A stretch of DNA of 64,000 nt from Paludibacteraceae bacterium (GCA_016283095.1 JAEEMG010000073.1:147938-211937), one strand, 5' to 3'. Positions 35,399 through 44,364 are shown, counted from the stretch's first letter. Notes: generated by a model from the sequence alone, not told the origin. Numbers and translations are program-made.

Positions 35399-37762
35399 AT
35401 GGCAACCTCATCAAAAAAGAGTAAATTTGACAAACTGAAAAAATTTGCGTTACAATGTTTAAGAAGATGGCCTCTTTTTGGAGCCTCTCTATTATTAAGC
35501 ATGTGTTTTGCGATCTACCATGTGTATACTGCGCAACCGCAATATACAAGAGAGACGCAGTTGTTGATCAAAGAGGAGTCGAAGAACAATAAGGTGTCTG
35601 TGTCGGATTTGACGGAGGATCTGGGTACTTTCTCTGGAAACACAAACGTCAACAACGAGCTTTCGAGAATTCAGAGTTCGACTCTGATAAAAAATGTGGT
35701 GAAGAAGCTGCATCTCGATATGGAATACAAAAGAATGTATTCTTTTGGAAAGAAAAGAGTCATCTATGGAGCTGAGAATCCTGTGAACATTGAGATTTTG
35801 GGGTTGGATGAAAATGAGGTTTGTGATTTTGATATCACTTTGGATTCTACAGCAATGATCGCATATGCGAGAAAGGATATGAGTAATGTTGAGTCGTCGT
35901 CGAACGACTCCACTCAAGCCAAGCATAACGATGCAAATAAGCCTAAATTCACAATCACAAATCTAAAATATGCCGGTAAAGAGATTGAAGACTCTTTGTC
36001 TGGAACTTTGGAGACTTCTATGATTTTGTATAAGAAGCTTAGAGTGCTTGTGACATACAATAGTGAATACAAGAACTATGGCAAGGATCGTTCTGAAAAC
36101 AGTTTCCCGGAGAATATCCATGTGTCTAGATTCGGAGTGGTGAAGGGAGTTGAGTATTTCAAGCAAAAACTTCAAGTCAGTCTTATCGATAAGAAATCAA
36201 GTATCCTGAATTTGAGTTATAGTGATGCTGATGCCAAAAGAGCAGAAGACGCTCTTATCGCTTTGATTGAGGCATATAATGAAAACCTTCTTGAGGGAAA
36301 GAACAAGGTTGCACTCAGCACCAGCCAATTCATCAATGACCGTTTGTCGTTGATCGAGCGTGAGCTAGGTAATGTGGATGAAAACATCAGTACATACAAG
36401 AGTAAGAATCTTACTCCGGATGTAGATGAGGTTGCAAGACTTCACTTGGATAAGGCTAGTCAGGCACAAGATAAGGTGTCTGAACTTGATGCCCAGTTGG
36501 CAATGCTTGAATACATCAGAGATTTCATTGCTAACAACCATGAGAAGCAGTTCTTGCCAGCTGTGACTAATATTACAAATTCAGTTATTGAAAAGAGCAT
36601 CGAGGAATACAATGCACTCCTTTTGAAACGTAATGACCTTGTATCAAACAGTAGTGTAAAGAATCCTATGGTGGTAAGCTACGACAAGAACTTGGCAGAC
36701 ATGGAAAGATCCATTCTTGTCAGCATTGACAGCCAGATAGACGCTATCGACAGCCAGATTATAAATTTGAGAAAGACAGAGGCATCTAGTAAAGCTAAGA
36801 TCGCAAGTAGCCCGACTCAGACTAAGTATTTGCTTGGTGTAGAGCGTCAGCAAAAAGTAAAGGAGACTTTGTATCTGTTCTTGCTTCAGAAACGTGAGGA
36901 GAATGAGTTGAGCCAGGCCTACAGTGCCTACAACAACCAGATCATCGCGCAACCAAACGGTAAACTAGAGCCGACCAGCCCTATCAAGAGAAATATCTTT
37001 GTAGTAGCATTCCTTCTTGGACTATTGATCCCAGCTGGATTAATATTCGTTTGGGAGTCAATCAAGGGTAAGATAGACAAGTTGGAAGACTTGGCAGATC
37101 TTCCAGTTCAGCTTTTGGGAGAATTGCCATACAGAGAGGATAAAATCGTTGTCGGCTCAGAGAAACAGAATGATGAGAATAAAGCATTCAGAAATTTAAG
37201 AACCAATCTTGAATCAAGCTCTGAGGAAGAGGTGAAGTCTGTGATGCTTACGGACCTGCATGCTAAAAGTGGTAAAAGCTACGTTGCCGCTAACTTGGCA
37301 AAAGTGTTTGCTTTGAAGCAGAAAAGAGTAGCGTTGATTAACTTTGACAAAGACGACAAGATATTCAAATCCCTTCTTGAGAAGAATGAGCCTGGCGTTT
37401 ATGACTTCTTGTCGGAAAAAGATGCGTCTTGGCAGGGTTATATCCATCAAAGCAAATATAATGAGTATCTATTCGTTATGCCTGCGGGAAGTGAACCGTC
37501 AAATCCTTCCGACTTGCTTAACGAAAACAAACTGCAGTCGTTGTTTGCCTTTGTCAAATCTGGATTCGACATGGTTATCGTGAATTGTCCGACATCAGTG
37601 GATGAGTCGGCTACGGTATTGATCGGAAAACTTGTGGATAAATCAATCTTCGTGTTTAACACAGAAACATCTAATGTAAAAACAGTCTCTCTTCTAAATA
37701 ACTTTATTGAAGAAGAAAAATACAAAGATGTCTCTGTCATTTTGAATCACAAGGAAGTCTAA
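35399..37762 (+). CDS. Wzc-like polysaccharide co-polymerase with degenerate BY-kinase domain
   Basis: A 787-residue inner-membrane protein. The Wzz domain (TM1 about 27-43, TM2 about 532-551) and long periplasmic coiled coil (about 255-510) match Wzc/GumC and set chain length. A cytoplasmic ATPase domain follows (about 590-787). The P-loop is AKSGKS (622-627), where PGEGKT is usual. Walker A' is VALINFD, so its first Asp is Asn648. Walker B is MVIVNCPT, so its Asp is Asn729. The protein stops at ILNHKEV, without the usual C-terminal tyrosine cluster. Kinase activity is therefore unlikely, by inference. It is 36 bases after the CotH gene and closes the locus. Confidence 0.88.
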   Translation: MATSSKKSKFDKLKKFALQCLRRWPLFGASLLLSMCFAIYHVYTAQPQYTRETQLLIKEESKNNKVSVSDLTEDLGTFSGNTNVNNELSRIQSSTLIKNVVKKLHLDMEYKRMYSFGKKRVIYGAENPVNIEILGLDENEVCDFDITLDSTAMIAYARKDMSNVESSSNDSTQAKHNDANKPKFTITNLKYAGKEIEDSLSGTLETSMILYKKLRVLVTYNSEYKNYGKDRSENSFPENIHVSRFGVVKGVEYFKQKLQVSLIDKKSSILNLSYSDADAKRAEDALIALIEAYNENLLEGKNKVALSTSQFINDRLSLIERELGNVDENISTYKSKNLTPDVDEVARLHLDKASQAQDKVSELDAQLAMLEYIRDFIANNHEKQFLPAVTNITNSVIEKSIEEYNALLLKRNDLVSNSSVKNPMVVSYDKNLADMERSILVSIDSQIDAIDSQIINLRKTEASSKAKIASSPTQTKYLLGVERQQKVKETLYLFLLQKREENELSQAYSAYNNQIIAQPNGKLEPTSPIKRNIFVVAFLLGLLIPAGLIFVWESIKGKIDKLEDLADLPVQLLGELPYREDKIVVGSEKQNDENKAFRNLRTNLESSSEEEVKSVMLTDLHAKSGKSYVAANLAKVFALKQKRVALINFDKDDKIFKSLLEKNEPGVYDFLSEKDASWQGYIHQSKYNEYLFVMPAGSEPSNPSDLLNENKLQSLFAFVKSGFDMVIVNCPTSVDESATVLIGKLVDKSIFVFNTETSNVKTVSLLNNFIEEEKYKDVSVILNHKEV

Positions 37763-37839
37763 ACACACACTTTAAGATATCAGCGTATCTTTATGCCAAA
37801 CTGAATTCGGTAAAAAGATCGGTTTTGACGAGATAAAAA

Positions 37840-37875
37840 ACATCCAGCCGTAATTTCCACGGCTGGATGTTTTTG
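37840..37875. terminator. Bidirectional terminator ending the polysaccharide locus
   Basis: ACATCCAGCCGT (37840-37851) and ACGGCTGGATGT (37859-37870) form a perfect 12-bp stem with a 7-base loop, flanked by AAAAA and TTTTT. It lies between the convergent Wzc-like and CAP genes. Confidence 0.9.
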
Positions 37876-37927
37876 TTTTCTTCTATGCCTTAAAAGTGGC
37901 AAAATCCGCATTCGCAGGATGACTTTG

Positions 37928-38539
37928 CTATTTGTGTTTGGCGATAATAATACTCCAGTAATGTTTGTAAGTGGAATTGGCGTTGTATGCGTAGCCGATG
38001 CCTATATCGGTGCAATTGCTGCACCAATTGGATATTCCTAGTAACGAAGCACGGTGTCCGGCAGACGAATTGTCTGCGCCACTGTCGTAAACTAATTGCT
38101 TTACAGTCGCCTCTGCAGTGGAGTTTCCAGCTGCGATATTTTCGAAATAGTTGTCAGATTTGTTTTTTCTCCAACTCTCAGGTATATCATATCCGGCCTC
38201 ATACATGTAGTAGTTCACTCCGTAGCCGTTTGGGTCGGTATGGCTGAAGTAGTTGTTGTTCGCCATGTCTTCCGCTTTCTCTTGTGCCACTTTTGCAAGA
38301 GCATTATCCCAGTTTAAGGCGACGCGGGTCTGCACACCAGAAAGGTCTACTCCCATTTGGGTAGAGTAGGCAGACGGGTCTTTGCGGATATCATTAATCA
38401 GATTGTAAGCTTTTTGTGCCTCTGAATTACTCTTTTTGTCAACTGTGCCATTGCTATGATCTTCAGTCTCGTCGTCGGCTGTTTTGCAGGAACACATCAT
38501 TAGAGAAAGGCCTGTGGCCATTAAAATCAATTTATTCAT
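37928..38539 (-). CDS. CAP/SCP-like lipoprotein
   Basis: A 203-residue lipoprotein (lipobox-like LMMCSC at residues 14-19) with a CAP domain (PF00188) over about residues 40-203. Family marks are AYNLINDIRKDP, LNWDNALAKVAQEKAEDMAN, YFSHTDPNGYG, FENIAAGNSTAEATVKQLV and the GHRASLLG segment with its His, then DIGIGYAYN. Acidic residues (DDETED) follow the lipid anchor, fitting surface export in Bacteroidetes. CAP proteins are extracellular; the role in bacteria is mostly unknown. It is monocistronic, with the GLUG lipoprotein gene upstream behind its own terminator. Confidence 0.88.
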   Translation of the reverse strand: MNKLILMATGLSLMMCSCKTADDETEDHSNGTVDKKSNSEAQKAYNLINDIRKDPSAYSTQMGVDLSGVQTRVALNWDNALAKVAQEKAEDMANNNYFSHTDPNGYGVNYYMYEAGYDIPESWRKNKSDNYFENIAAGNSTAEATVKQLVYDSGADNSSAGHRASLLGISNWCSNCTDIGIGYAYNANSTYKHYWSIIIAKHK

Positions 38540-38560
38540 AAGCAGGTTGTATTAAATGAA

Positions 38561-38588
38561 AAAGGCAAGCGTTGTCCCACTTGCCTTT
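38561..38588 (-). terminator. Terminator of the GLUG lipoprotein gene
   Basis: AAAGGCAAG (38561-38569) and CTTGCCTTT (38580-38588) form a 9-bp stem, followed on the minus strand by TTTTTCATTT. It sits 23 bases past the stop codon at 38612. Confidence 0.75.
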
Positions 38589-38611
38589 TATGTTGTTTTT
38601 GTTATCATCGA

Positions 38612-39415
38612 TTACATTTGGAACAACAGACGAGTCAATTTGTCTGACGCAATCTCTTTTTTGTTTGTTTTGCTTGCAATGATTACGTTCATCCTGTCTA
38701 CACATTCAGACACCATCACGTCTTCTGCATCTGTTCCTGAAATAGGATGTACTCCATATTTGCCAGTTACTTGTCCGCCTGCGTAACTTCTTGTCACACC
38801 GCCAAACTCAAGCATTCCGACTATTCCTCCTGCCACATATCCGGATGCAGTGACATCACCTACAAAATGGCAGTCGGCGATTCCTCCGTAGCTCGCGCAT
38901 CCGACGATGCCTCCGACATAGGAGTCTCCTTTAACATTTCCGCTGACCTTGCAGTCTGAGATTAATGTGCGGTATGCGTATCCACAGATCACGCCTACAT
39001 TGCGTTGCCCAGTGACTTGCTCTGTGACTATTGTGACACTTTTAATCGTTGAGTTCTTTGCGTATCCGAACAGACCGACGTTGTCCGCATTTTCTGTTTT
39101 GCCAATGCCACAGCATGTGATTGTATGACCATTGCCGTTGAATGTACCGATGAACGGATACTCTTCAGAACCGATAGGGGAAAGATGATCGTTAATGATT
39201 GATATATCACTATCCAATGTCACTATTAGTGGAGATATCAATGTGTCGTTGATATGAAACTTTCCGCTATTATAATCATTTACAAAAGAAGTGAACTCCT
39301 CTGAATTTGTGATTTTTAAGATCATTTCAGAATTCGCCTCCTTTTTGTTACTGCAACTTTGCGTTATCAACGCAAACGCTACTAAAAGCATTGCTAATAA
39401 TCCCCTATTAATCAT
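38612..39415 (-). CDS. GLUG-repeat surface lipoprotein
   Basis: A 267-residue lipoprotein with signal MINRGLLAMLLVAFALITQSC (lipobox ITQSC). From about residue 85 it carries GLUG-type repeats of 25-30 residues: NVGLFGYAKNSTIKSVTI, NVGVICGYAYRTLISDCKV, YVGGIVGCASYGGIADCHF, YVAGGIVGMLEFGGVTRSY. These build a right-handed beta-helix like that of adhesins and IgA-peptidase stalks. With only about five repeats it is small for an adhesin. The ATG at 39415 is preferred over a TTG two codons upstream. Confidence 0.8.
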   Translation of the reverse strand: MINRGLLAMLLVAFALITQSCSNKKEANSEMILKITNSEEFTSFVNDYNSGKFHINDTLISPLIVTLDSDISIINDHLSPIGSEEYPFIGTFNGNGHTITCCGIGKTENADNVGLFGYAKNSTIKSVTIVTEQVTGQRNVGVICGYAYRTLISDCKVSGNVKGDSYVGGIVGCASYGGIADCHFVGDVTASGYVAGGIVGMLEFGGVTRSYAGGQVTGKYGVHPISGTDAEDVMVSECVDRMNVIIASKTNKKEIASDKLTRLLFQM

Positions 39416-39454
39416 TATCAAGATAATTAAATGCTATACTACTAAATACTATTG

Positions 39455-40132
39455 TTACCCGTTTTGCATCATTGCTATGATGCTGTATCCATAAAAGCCC
39501 ATTGTGAAGCCCAATGCATATGCAGAAGCAAAACTCAAGAATGAAACTTTTCTGTAGTACATTAAGAAAAATCCTAATGCACCTAACAAAAGTAGTAAAA
39601 ATGCAACAACATACAAGATATTATCAAAGAAAAATACCAGAGCAGTCCACTCAATCATCAAATGTAGGGTGTTCCCGAGCAGGAATGCGAGCCCTACTGT
39701 TGTCCCGCTTATGTATATTCTGTTGTCGAACGCAATTTTGTTTGCCATCGCAAAAACAGACAGCATCAAGTATGCCATCGCTGTCATAAGCACTCCGAGC
39801 TGGTAGAATTTTGGCACATAGATCGTGTTTAGCAGGAATGCAAAAATGACAATGGCGCAACTGTAGAACAGATTTTGGACCACCACATTGTCTTTCGACG
39901 TGATTTTGGAGACTCCCCAATTTATTAAGATCACAAGCAATGTCCATCCGATCAGTATAGAATATACTGCTATCTGGAGAAATTGTGGGTAATATGATTC
40001 TGCTATGGTCAGACATATCTGTGACCATCCTCCTATCAAAGCGATATGGCGGGCAATCTTGTGTCGCCACGACAAACATATTATAACAAACCAAAATAGG
40101 TTGATTAGAATGGGAGATGTGTATGCTTCCAT
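39455..40132 (-). CDS. Seven-to-eight-span membrane protein, unknown function
   Basis: A 225-residue integral membrane protein I do not recognise. Hydrophobic segments (LINLFWFVIICLSW, LQIAVYSILIGWTLLVILIN, YSCAIVIFAFLLNTIYV, LMTAMAYLMLSVFAMANKI, VGLAFLLGNTLHLMIEW, ILYVVAFLLLLLGALGFFLM, SYALGFTMGF-like end) suggest seven or eight spans. Single Asp and His residues occur within the membrane region, but there is no known motif. It begins 5 bases after the rpoN stop, so it is almost certainly co-transcribed with rpoN and the SDR gene. Confidence 0.65.
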   Translation of the reverse strand: MEAYTSPILINLFWFVIICLSWRHKIARHIALIGGWSQICLTIAESYYPQFLQIAVYSILIGWTLLVILINWGVSKITSKDNVVVQNLFYSCAIVIFAFLLNTIYVPKFYQLGVLMTAMAYLMLSVFAMANKIAFDNRIYISGTTVGLAFLLGNTLHLMIEWTALVFFFDNILYVVAFLLLLLGALGFFLMYYRKVSFLSFASAYALGFTMGFYGYSIIAMMQNG

Positions 40133-40137
40133 TATAT

Positions 40138-41640
40138 CTAAATTTCTTTTCTAAATTGTGCTTTTGGGATTCCCAACTGATCACGGTATTTGGCGATTGT
40201 GCGTCGAGCGAGTGAGAATCCTTTCTCTTTCATATACTCCACGATCTGCTGGTCGGACAATGGTTTCCTCTTGTCTTCTTCCTCTATACATTTCAAGAAC
40301 AGATTCTTCAGTTTGGCCATGCTGTGGACCTCTCCTTGATCTGTCTCTACAGATTCTGTGAAGAAATGTTTCAGTGGGAAGACGCCGAAATCTGTCTGGA
40401 CGTATTTGTTGTTGCAGACACGTGAGACGGTGCTGATGTCGAATCCAGTATCGTCGGCTATAGTCTTCATGATCATCGGTTTGAGCTCCTCGTCGTCACC
40501 AGTCTCAAAGAATGCCCCTTGTCGTTTGATGATAGCGGTCATCACTTTGGTCATTGTGTCGGTACGTTGCTGCACCGCTGAGATGAACCATTTTGCCGCG
40601 TCGACTTTCTGCTTTATGAAAAGAGCCGCCTCTTTCTGAGCACGCGACTGGTTCTTTCTGTTGTTGGCGTATTCTTCGAGCACTGTTGCGTAATGGTTGT
40701 TGAGCTGAAGGGTAGGGGTGTTGGCTTGATTGAGTGTCAACACCAACTCTCCATCTTCGTCGTGCACGTTGAAATCCGGAACGATCACAACGGAATTGTC
40801 CATAAGTATGTCACTTGTGTGGCAAGGCTGAGGATTGAGTTTTTTCAGTTCCGCCACGGCATCCTGCACCTCCTCTTCTGTCACACCAAGTGCTTTTTGT
40901 ATCTTGTCGAAACGTTTGTCTTCTATAGCCGTGTAGCACTCTTCCAATATCCTTATCGCAAGAAGTACGGCATCAGACGGATTGTCTATCCTTTTGAGCT
41001 GGAGGATCAGACATTCACGTATATTTCTCGCTCCCACACCGGCAGGCTCGAGTGATTGCACAATGGAGATGGCTTCCTCCACTTGTGCCTCTGTCACCAT
41101 TTTCGACGCGATGAAAATGAAATCGTCGACGATGGTTTCGGTGTCTCTTTCCAGATATCCTCTTGGGTTGAGGCATCCGATGACGTATAATGCTATGTTT
41201 TTTATCTCATCAGAAACGTGGGGAAGCAGGTTGAGTTGCTTTCGCAGGTCTTCAAGCACGCTTTCATCCGCCTGGAAACTCATTTCGGGGCGTCGTTCCT
41301 GTTCGGTCATGTCATTGTATTGGTAAGACGGAATATCGTCCGTGCTCACGTAATCGCCTAAAGTGAAGTCGTCGTTGTTCCCGTCGTCGTAGTCCAATCC
41401 ATTGTCGTCGTCGCCCCCGTCCCCGTTGTCATCATCATCAAAATCATCCTTGTCGGACTTTTTCTCGTTGTCGAATTCGTGATCGTCGTTGACTTCAAGC
41501 GCAGGGTTCTCCTCTATCTCCTGCTCTACACGCTCGTTGAACTCAAGCGTGGATTGCGTGAGAAGCTTCATCACCTGAATCTGTAGAGGTGACAGTTTGA
41601 GCTGCTGTTGCTGCTGTATGGTTAACGACTGACCTGACAT
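40138..41640 (-). CDS. rpoN: RNA polymerase sigma-54 factor RpoN
   Basis: A 500-residue sigma-54. Region I begins SLTIQQQQQLKLSPLQIQVM and includes EQEIEENPALEV, the activator-interacting part. Region II is a long Asp-rich insert (about residues 50-105). The core-binding region follows (LRKQLNLLPH...CLNPRGYLE), then an HTH (DTGFDISTVSRVCNNKYVQT) and the RpoN box ARRTIAKYRD at residues 478-487. It directs transcription from -24/-12 promoters with enhancer-binding ATPases; none is in the window. The ATG at 41640 is 5 bases after the SDR stop. A TTG at 41649 is the only alternative. Confidence 0.96.
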   Translation of the reverse strand: MSGQSLTIQQQQQLKLSPLQIQVMKLLTQSTLEFNERVEQEIEENPALEVNDDHEFDNEKKSDKDDFDDDDNGDGGDDDNGLDYDDGNNDDFTLGDYVSTDDIPSYQYNDMTEQERRPEMSFQADESVLEDLRKQLNLLPHVSDEIKNIALYVIGCLNPRGYLERDTETIVDDFIFIASKMVTEAQVEEAISIVQSLEPAGVGARNIRECLILQLKRIDNPSDAVLLAIRILEECYTAIEDKRFDKIQKALGVTEEEVQDAVAELKKLNPQPCHTSDILMDNSVVIVPDFNVHDEDGELVLTLNQANTPTLQLNNHYATVLEEYANNRKNQSRAQKEAALFIKQKVDAAKWFISAVQQRTDTMTKVMTAIIKRQGAFFETGDDEELKPMIMKTIADDTGFDISTVSRVCNNKYVQTDFGVFPLKHFFTESVETDQGEVHSMAKLKNLFLKCIEEEDKRKPLSDQQIVEYMKEKGFSLARRTIAKYRDQLGIPKAQFRKEI

Positions 41641-41645
41641 AGCTG

Positions 41646-42473
41646 TCAAATATTTTCTGCCAAATACTTTTGTGTATTATCCCAAAGTTGCGACCACTCT
41701 TCTCTGGTGTACATGTCGGCTGGAAACTGTTCGATTTTGCAGTCGTGATATACCATTCCTGTGGTCTGTGGACGGTTTGATAACAAGTAGAGTGCTGTTT
41801 CCGCCCCTTTTTCTGGAGTGCGGACAAAAGGACTTAAAAAAACATCTGCTATACCTTCAAACCATTTGCCTTTCGTGATCATCACCGTGTTGACGATGCC
41901 AGGATCTACCGCGTAGACGGAGATGTTTGAATTGTCATACTTGCGTGCCAGGTGCTGGGTATAGGCGTAGAGGGCAAGTTTGGAGCTTGCGTATCTGCGG
42001 AATCTGTTGAACCTGTCTTCCGGGTGGAACGGGTCGCCAGAAATAGTGCCCCAGCGTATTGATGACACCATGTTCAGTATTTTCGCATCGTGAGCCAATG
42101 ATCGCTGTAAACGTTCGATCAGACGGACATTGCCAAGATAGTTGACAGCCATGGACATATCCACGTCTTCCTTGTTTTGGCTTTCATACTGGCACAGGAC
42201 GCCGGCATTGCATACAAGTTCAGTGACGATGTAGCATTTCTGCTCGATTATCTCAGCGAATTTGTTGATGGAGCGTTTGTCAGCCAGATCAAGCATTATA
42301 GATTCGATAGTGCTGTGAGGGTAGGCAGACTTAAGTTCACCCAGCAGGACTTTGGATTTAGCCAAACTTCTGCAAGCGATGATCAAATGTTTGCCTTGGC
42401 GTGCGACCTCTTCTGCGACCACTCTGCCGATTTTTCCAGTCGCGCCAGTAACTATACTTACCCTACTACTCAT
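41646..42473 (-). CDS. Short-chain dehydrogenase (retinol dehydrogenase/POR-like)
   Basis: A 275-residue classical SDR. The cofactor motif is VTGATGKIGRVVAEEVARQG, with Arg downstream in ACRSLAKS that suggests NADP(H). The LVCNAGVLC block is NAG. The catalytic YASSK (Tyr and Lys) follows MVSSIRWG. The C-terminal part (YAVDPGIVNTVM) is typical. Relatives act on lipids, steroids or retinoid-like compounds; the physiological substrate is unknown. It is the first gene of a three-gene unit with rpoN and the membrane protein, each separated by only 5 bases. Confidence 0.88.
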   Translation of the reverse strand: MSSRVSIVTGATGKIGRVVAEEVARQGKHLIIACRSLAKSKVLLGELKSAYPHSTIESIMLDLADKRSINKFAEIIEQKCYIVTELVCNAGVLCQYESQNKEDVDMSMAVNYLGNVRLIERLQRSLAHDAKILNMVSSIRWGTISGDPFHPEDRFNRFRRYASSKLALYAYTQHLARKYDNSNISVYAVDPGIVNTVMITKGKWFEGIADVFLSPFVRTPEKGAETALYLLSNRPQTTGMVYHDCKIEQFPADMYTREEWSQLWDNTQKYLAENI

Positions 42474-43041
42474 CTACAAGGTTGATTAATAGTCTTTTAT
42501 TGACATTGTCTGCCGATTGGATCAGCAATGTCGTCTTTCCTGAATGTTATTCTTGCGAATTTAGTTAACTTTTCACCAAAATAGTCAGTGAAAATAAATG
42601 TTTTTGAACATAATTAATGCTTAATTTGTAATTCATAATTCGTAATGCATAATTCGTAATTGTTGGGAAAAACCATCAGTAGGGGGCGAACCCTTGGTCA
42701 ATTCATAATTCGTAATGCATAATTGTTGGGGAATTCACCCGTAGGGACGATCCCTTGTGGTCGCCCATGGGATACGCCGTTAGGCGTTACATATCGGTAG
42801 AAAAAAAATGATGATGGATTCCCTCCCTTACCCCTTTAGGGGTTATAGGAATCGCCGAGGATCGATAGTTTTGCATTTATCATATATAATTCCGCATTCA
42901 TATCAGGCCACGGTAGCCAACCGTCTACGACGATTGCCAACCATGGCCTGATTTGATAACCGTTCCATGGGGGAAATTGCCAACGAAAAAAGGGATGAAC
43001 CGTCGTCCATCCCTTAATCTATCTATTCAATCGCAATCAAT
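42474..43041. repeat. Repeat-rich intergenic region
   Basis: No gene is seen. The stretch holds two copies of the AT-rich element (GTAATTCATAATTCGTAATG, near 42630 and 42700), each next to a GC palindrome derivative. It also contains the palindrome GATCCCTTGTGGTCGCCC at about 42748, a module TACGCCGTTAGGCGTTACAT (42772) whose inverted copy is at 61245-61211, and the shared terminator at 42990. Confidence 0.7.
42990..43015 (-). terminator. Shared-type terminator after the first BspA-like gene
   Basis: AAGGGATG and CATCCCTT with a 10-base loop, followed on the minus strand by a T-run (TTTTTTCG). Near-identical copies end the BspA-like gene at 45645 and fabF at 50848. Confidence 0.8.
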
Positions 43042-44364
43042 TTAATCTTTTTCTTTTAACCATGTGACTGATTTGCAACCGAGGAAAGTATATCTTCCAA
43101 CTTCTACATTATCTTCCGAATTGTCAATCGTGACATCAAGATTCGAGCAACCACTAAAAGCATAATTACCGATAGAAGTAACGCTCTCAGGAATATCTAT
43201 GCTTTTCAAACTGCGACAAAATGTAAAAGCATCTTCCCCGATGTTTGTCAATCCTTCCGGAATGCTGATGCTTTTCAAACTGCCACAGTCCTCAAAAGTC
43301 GAAGCCCCGATAGAAGTGACACCCTCAGGGATGCTGATGCTGGTCAGACTGCTACAAACCATAAAAGCCTCAGCACCGATAAAAGTAACGCTCTCAGGGA
43401 TGTAGATGCTGGTCAGACTGTCACATTCATAAAAAGCCGAAGCCCCGATAGAAGTGACACCCTCAGGGATGTAGATGCTGGTCAGACTGCTACATTTATA
43501 AAAAGCCGAGGACCCGATAGAAGTGACACCTTCAGGGATGTTGATGCTGGTCAGACTGCTACATTCTCTAAAAGCTAAATCACCGATAGAAGTGACACCC
43601 TCAGGGATGCTGATGCTGGTCAGACCACTACAGCCCCAAAAAGCATAACGCGCTATAGAAGTGACACCCTCAGGGATGCTGATGCTGGTCAGACTCCTAC
43701 AGTTAAAAAAAGCTGAAGACCCGATAGAAGTGACACCCTCAGGGATGCTGATGCTGGTCAGATTGCTACAGCCACCAAAAGCCGAAGACTCGATAGAAGT
43801 GACACTCTTAGGGATATTGATACTTTTCAAACTGCCACAGCCCTTAAAAGCCGAAGACCCGATAGAAGTGACACCCTCAGGGATGTTAATGCTTGTCAAT
43901 CCGGGGCATTTATAAAAAGCCGAAGAGCCAATGGATGTGACATTATATTTTTTGCCCTCAATTTGTATTTCCGCTGGGATGGAGATAGAATCTAGATTTT
44001 GATGTTGATGACAAGTGTGGAAACTAGACACTTCCGCAGTGGAATCAGATGTGATGCTGAATGCTAAAGGTAATACAGAGCTATCTGTCGATGTTGTATC
44101 TCCTATGGAAGAAGTGTCTTCCCCTATTTCAAATTCGACTTTTTCGATAATGCTCATTTCATGTATTTTGATATTGCCATCTTTAAGTTTTATTCGCATT
44201 AAGTCTATCGCAGTTGTACTTCTTTCTAAGTTGACTTCTTCGATAATGTCCACTTCATATTTTTCAATACAGCCATAATTTTTAAACTTAATACGCATGA
44301 AATCTGTCGCAAAAGTCAGCATACACAAAATGAGCATCACTGATAAAGTAAATATTTTTTTCAT
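43042..44364 (-). CDS. BspA-like leucine-rich repeat surface protein
   Basis: A 440-residue protein with a signal peptide (IFTLSVMLILCMLTFAT). Two copies of a header strand module follow (DFMRIKFKNYGCIEKYEV, DLMRIKLKDGNIKIHE). Then come about 12 LRR_5 repeats of 23 residues (consensus LTSISIPEGVTSIGSSAFY.CS), and a C-terminal cap (LDVTIDNSEDNVEVGRYTF, then CKSVTWLKE). BspA-type LRRs mediate binding to host matrix proteins or other bacteria. The repeats are nearly identical at DNA level with a 69-base period. The ATG at 44364 begins the signal peptide; an upstream GTG frame is unsupported. Confidence 0.88.
   Translation of the reverse strand: MKKIFTLSVMLILCMLTFATDFMRIKFKNYGCIEKYEVDIIEEVNLERSTTAIDLMRIKLKDGNIKIHEMSIIEKVEFEIGEDTSSIGDTTSTDSSVLPLAFSITSDSTAEVSSFHTCHQHQNLDSISIPAEIQIEGKKYNVTSIGSSAFYKCPGLTSINIPEGVTSIGSSAFKGCGSLKSINIPKSVTSIESSAFGGCSNLTSISIPEGVTSIGSSAFFNCRSLTSISIPEGVTSIARYAFWGCSGLTSISIPEGVTSIGDLAFRECSSLTSINIPEGVTSIGSSAFYKCSSLTSIYIPEGVTSIGASAFYECDSLTSIYIPESVTFIGAEAFMVCSSLTSISIPEGVTSIGASTFEDCGSLKSISIPEGLTNIGEDAFTFCRSLKSIDIPESVTSIGNYAFSGCSNLDVTIDNSEDNVEVGRYTFLGCKSVTWLKEKD

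Noticed and set aside
43199..43915. Plus-strand frames with repeated TPSGMLMLVRLL
   Set aside because: They are the antisense reading of the LRR repeats.
43200..43930. Regular 69-base repeats that could suggest a CRISPR array
   Set aside because: The repeats are in frame, encode the 23-residue LRR of a BspA-like protein, and have no unique spacers.
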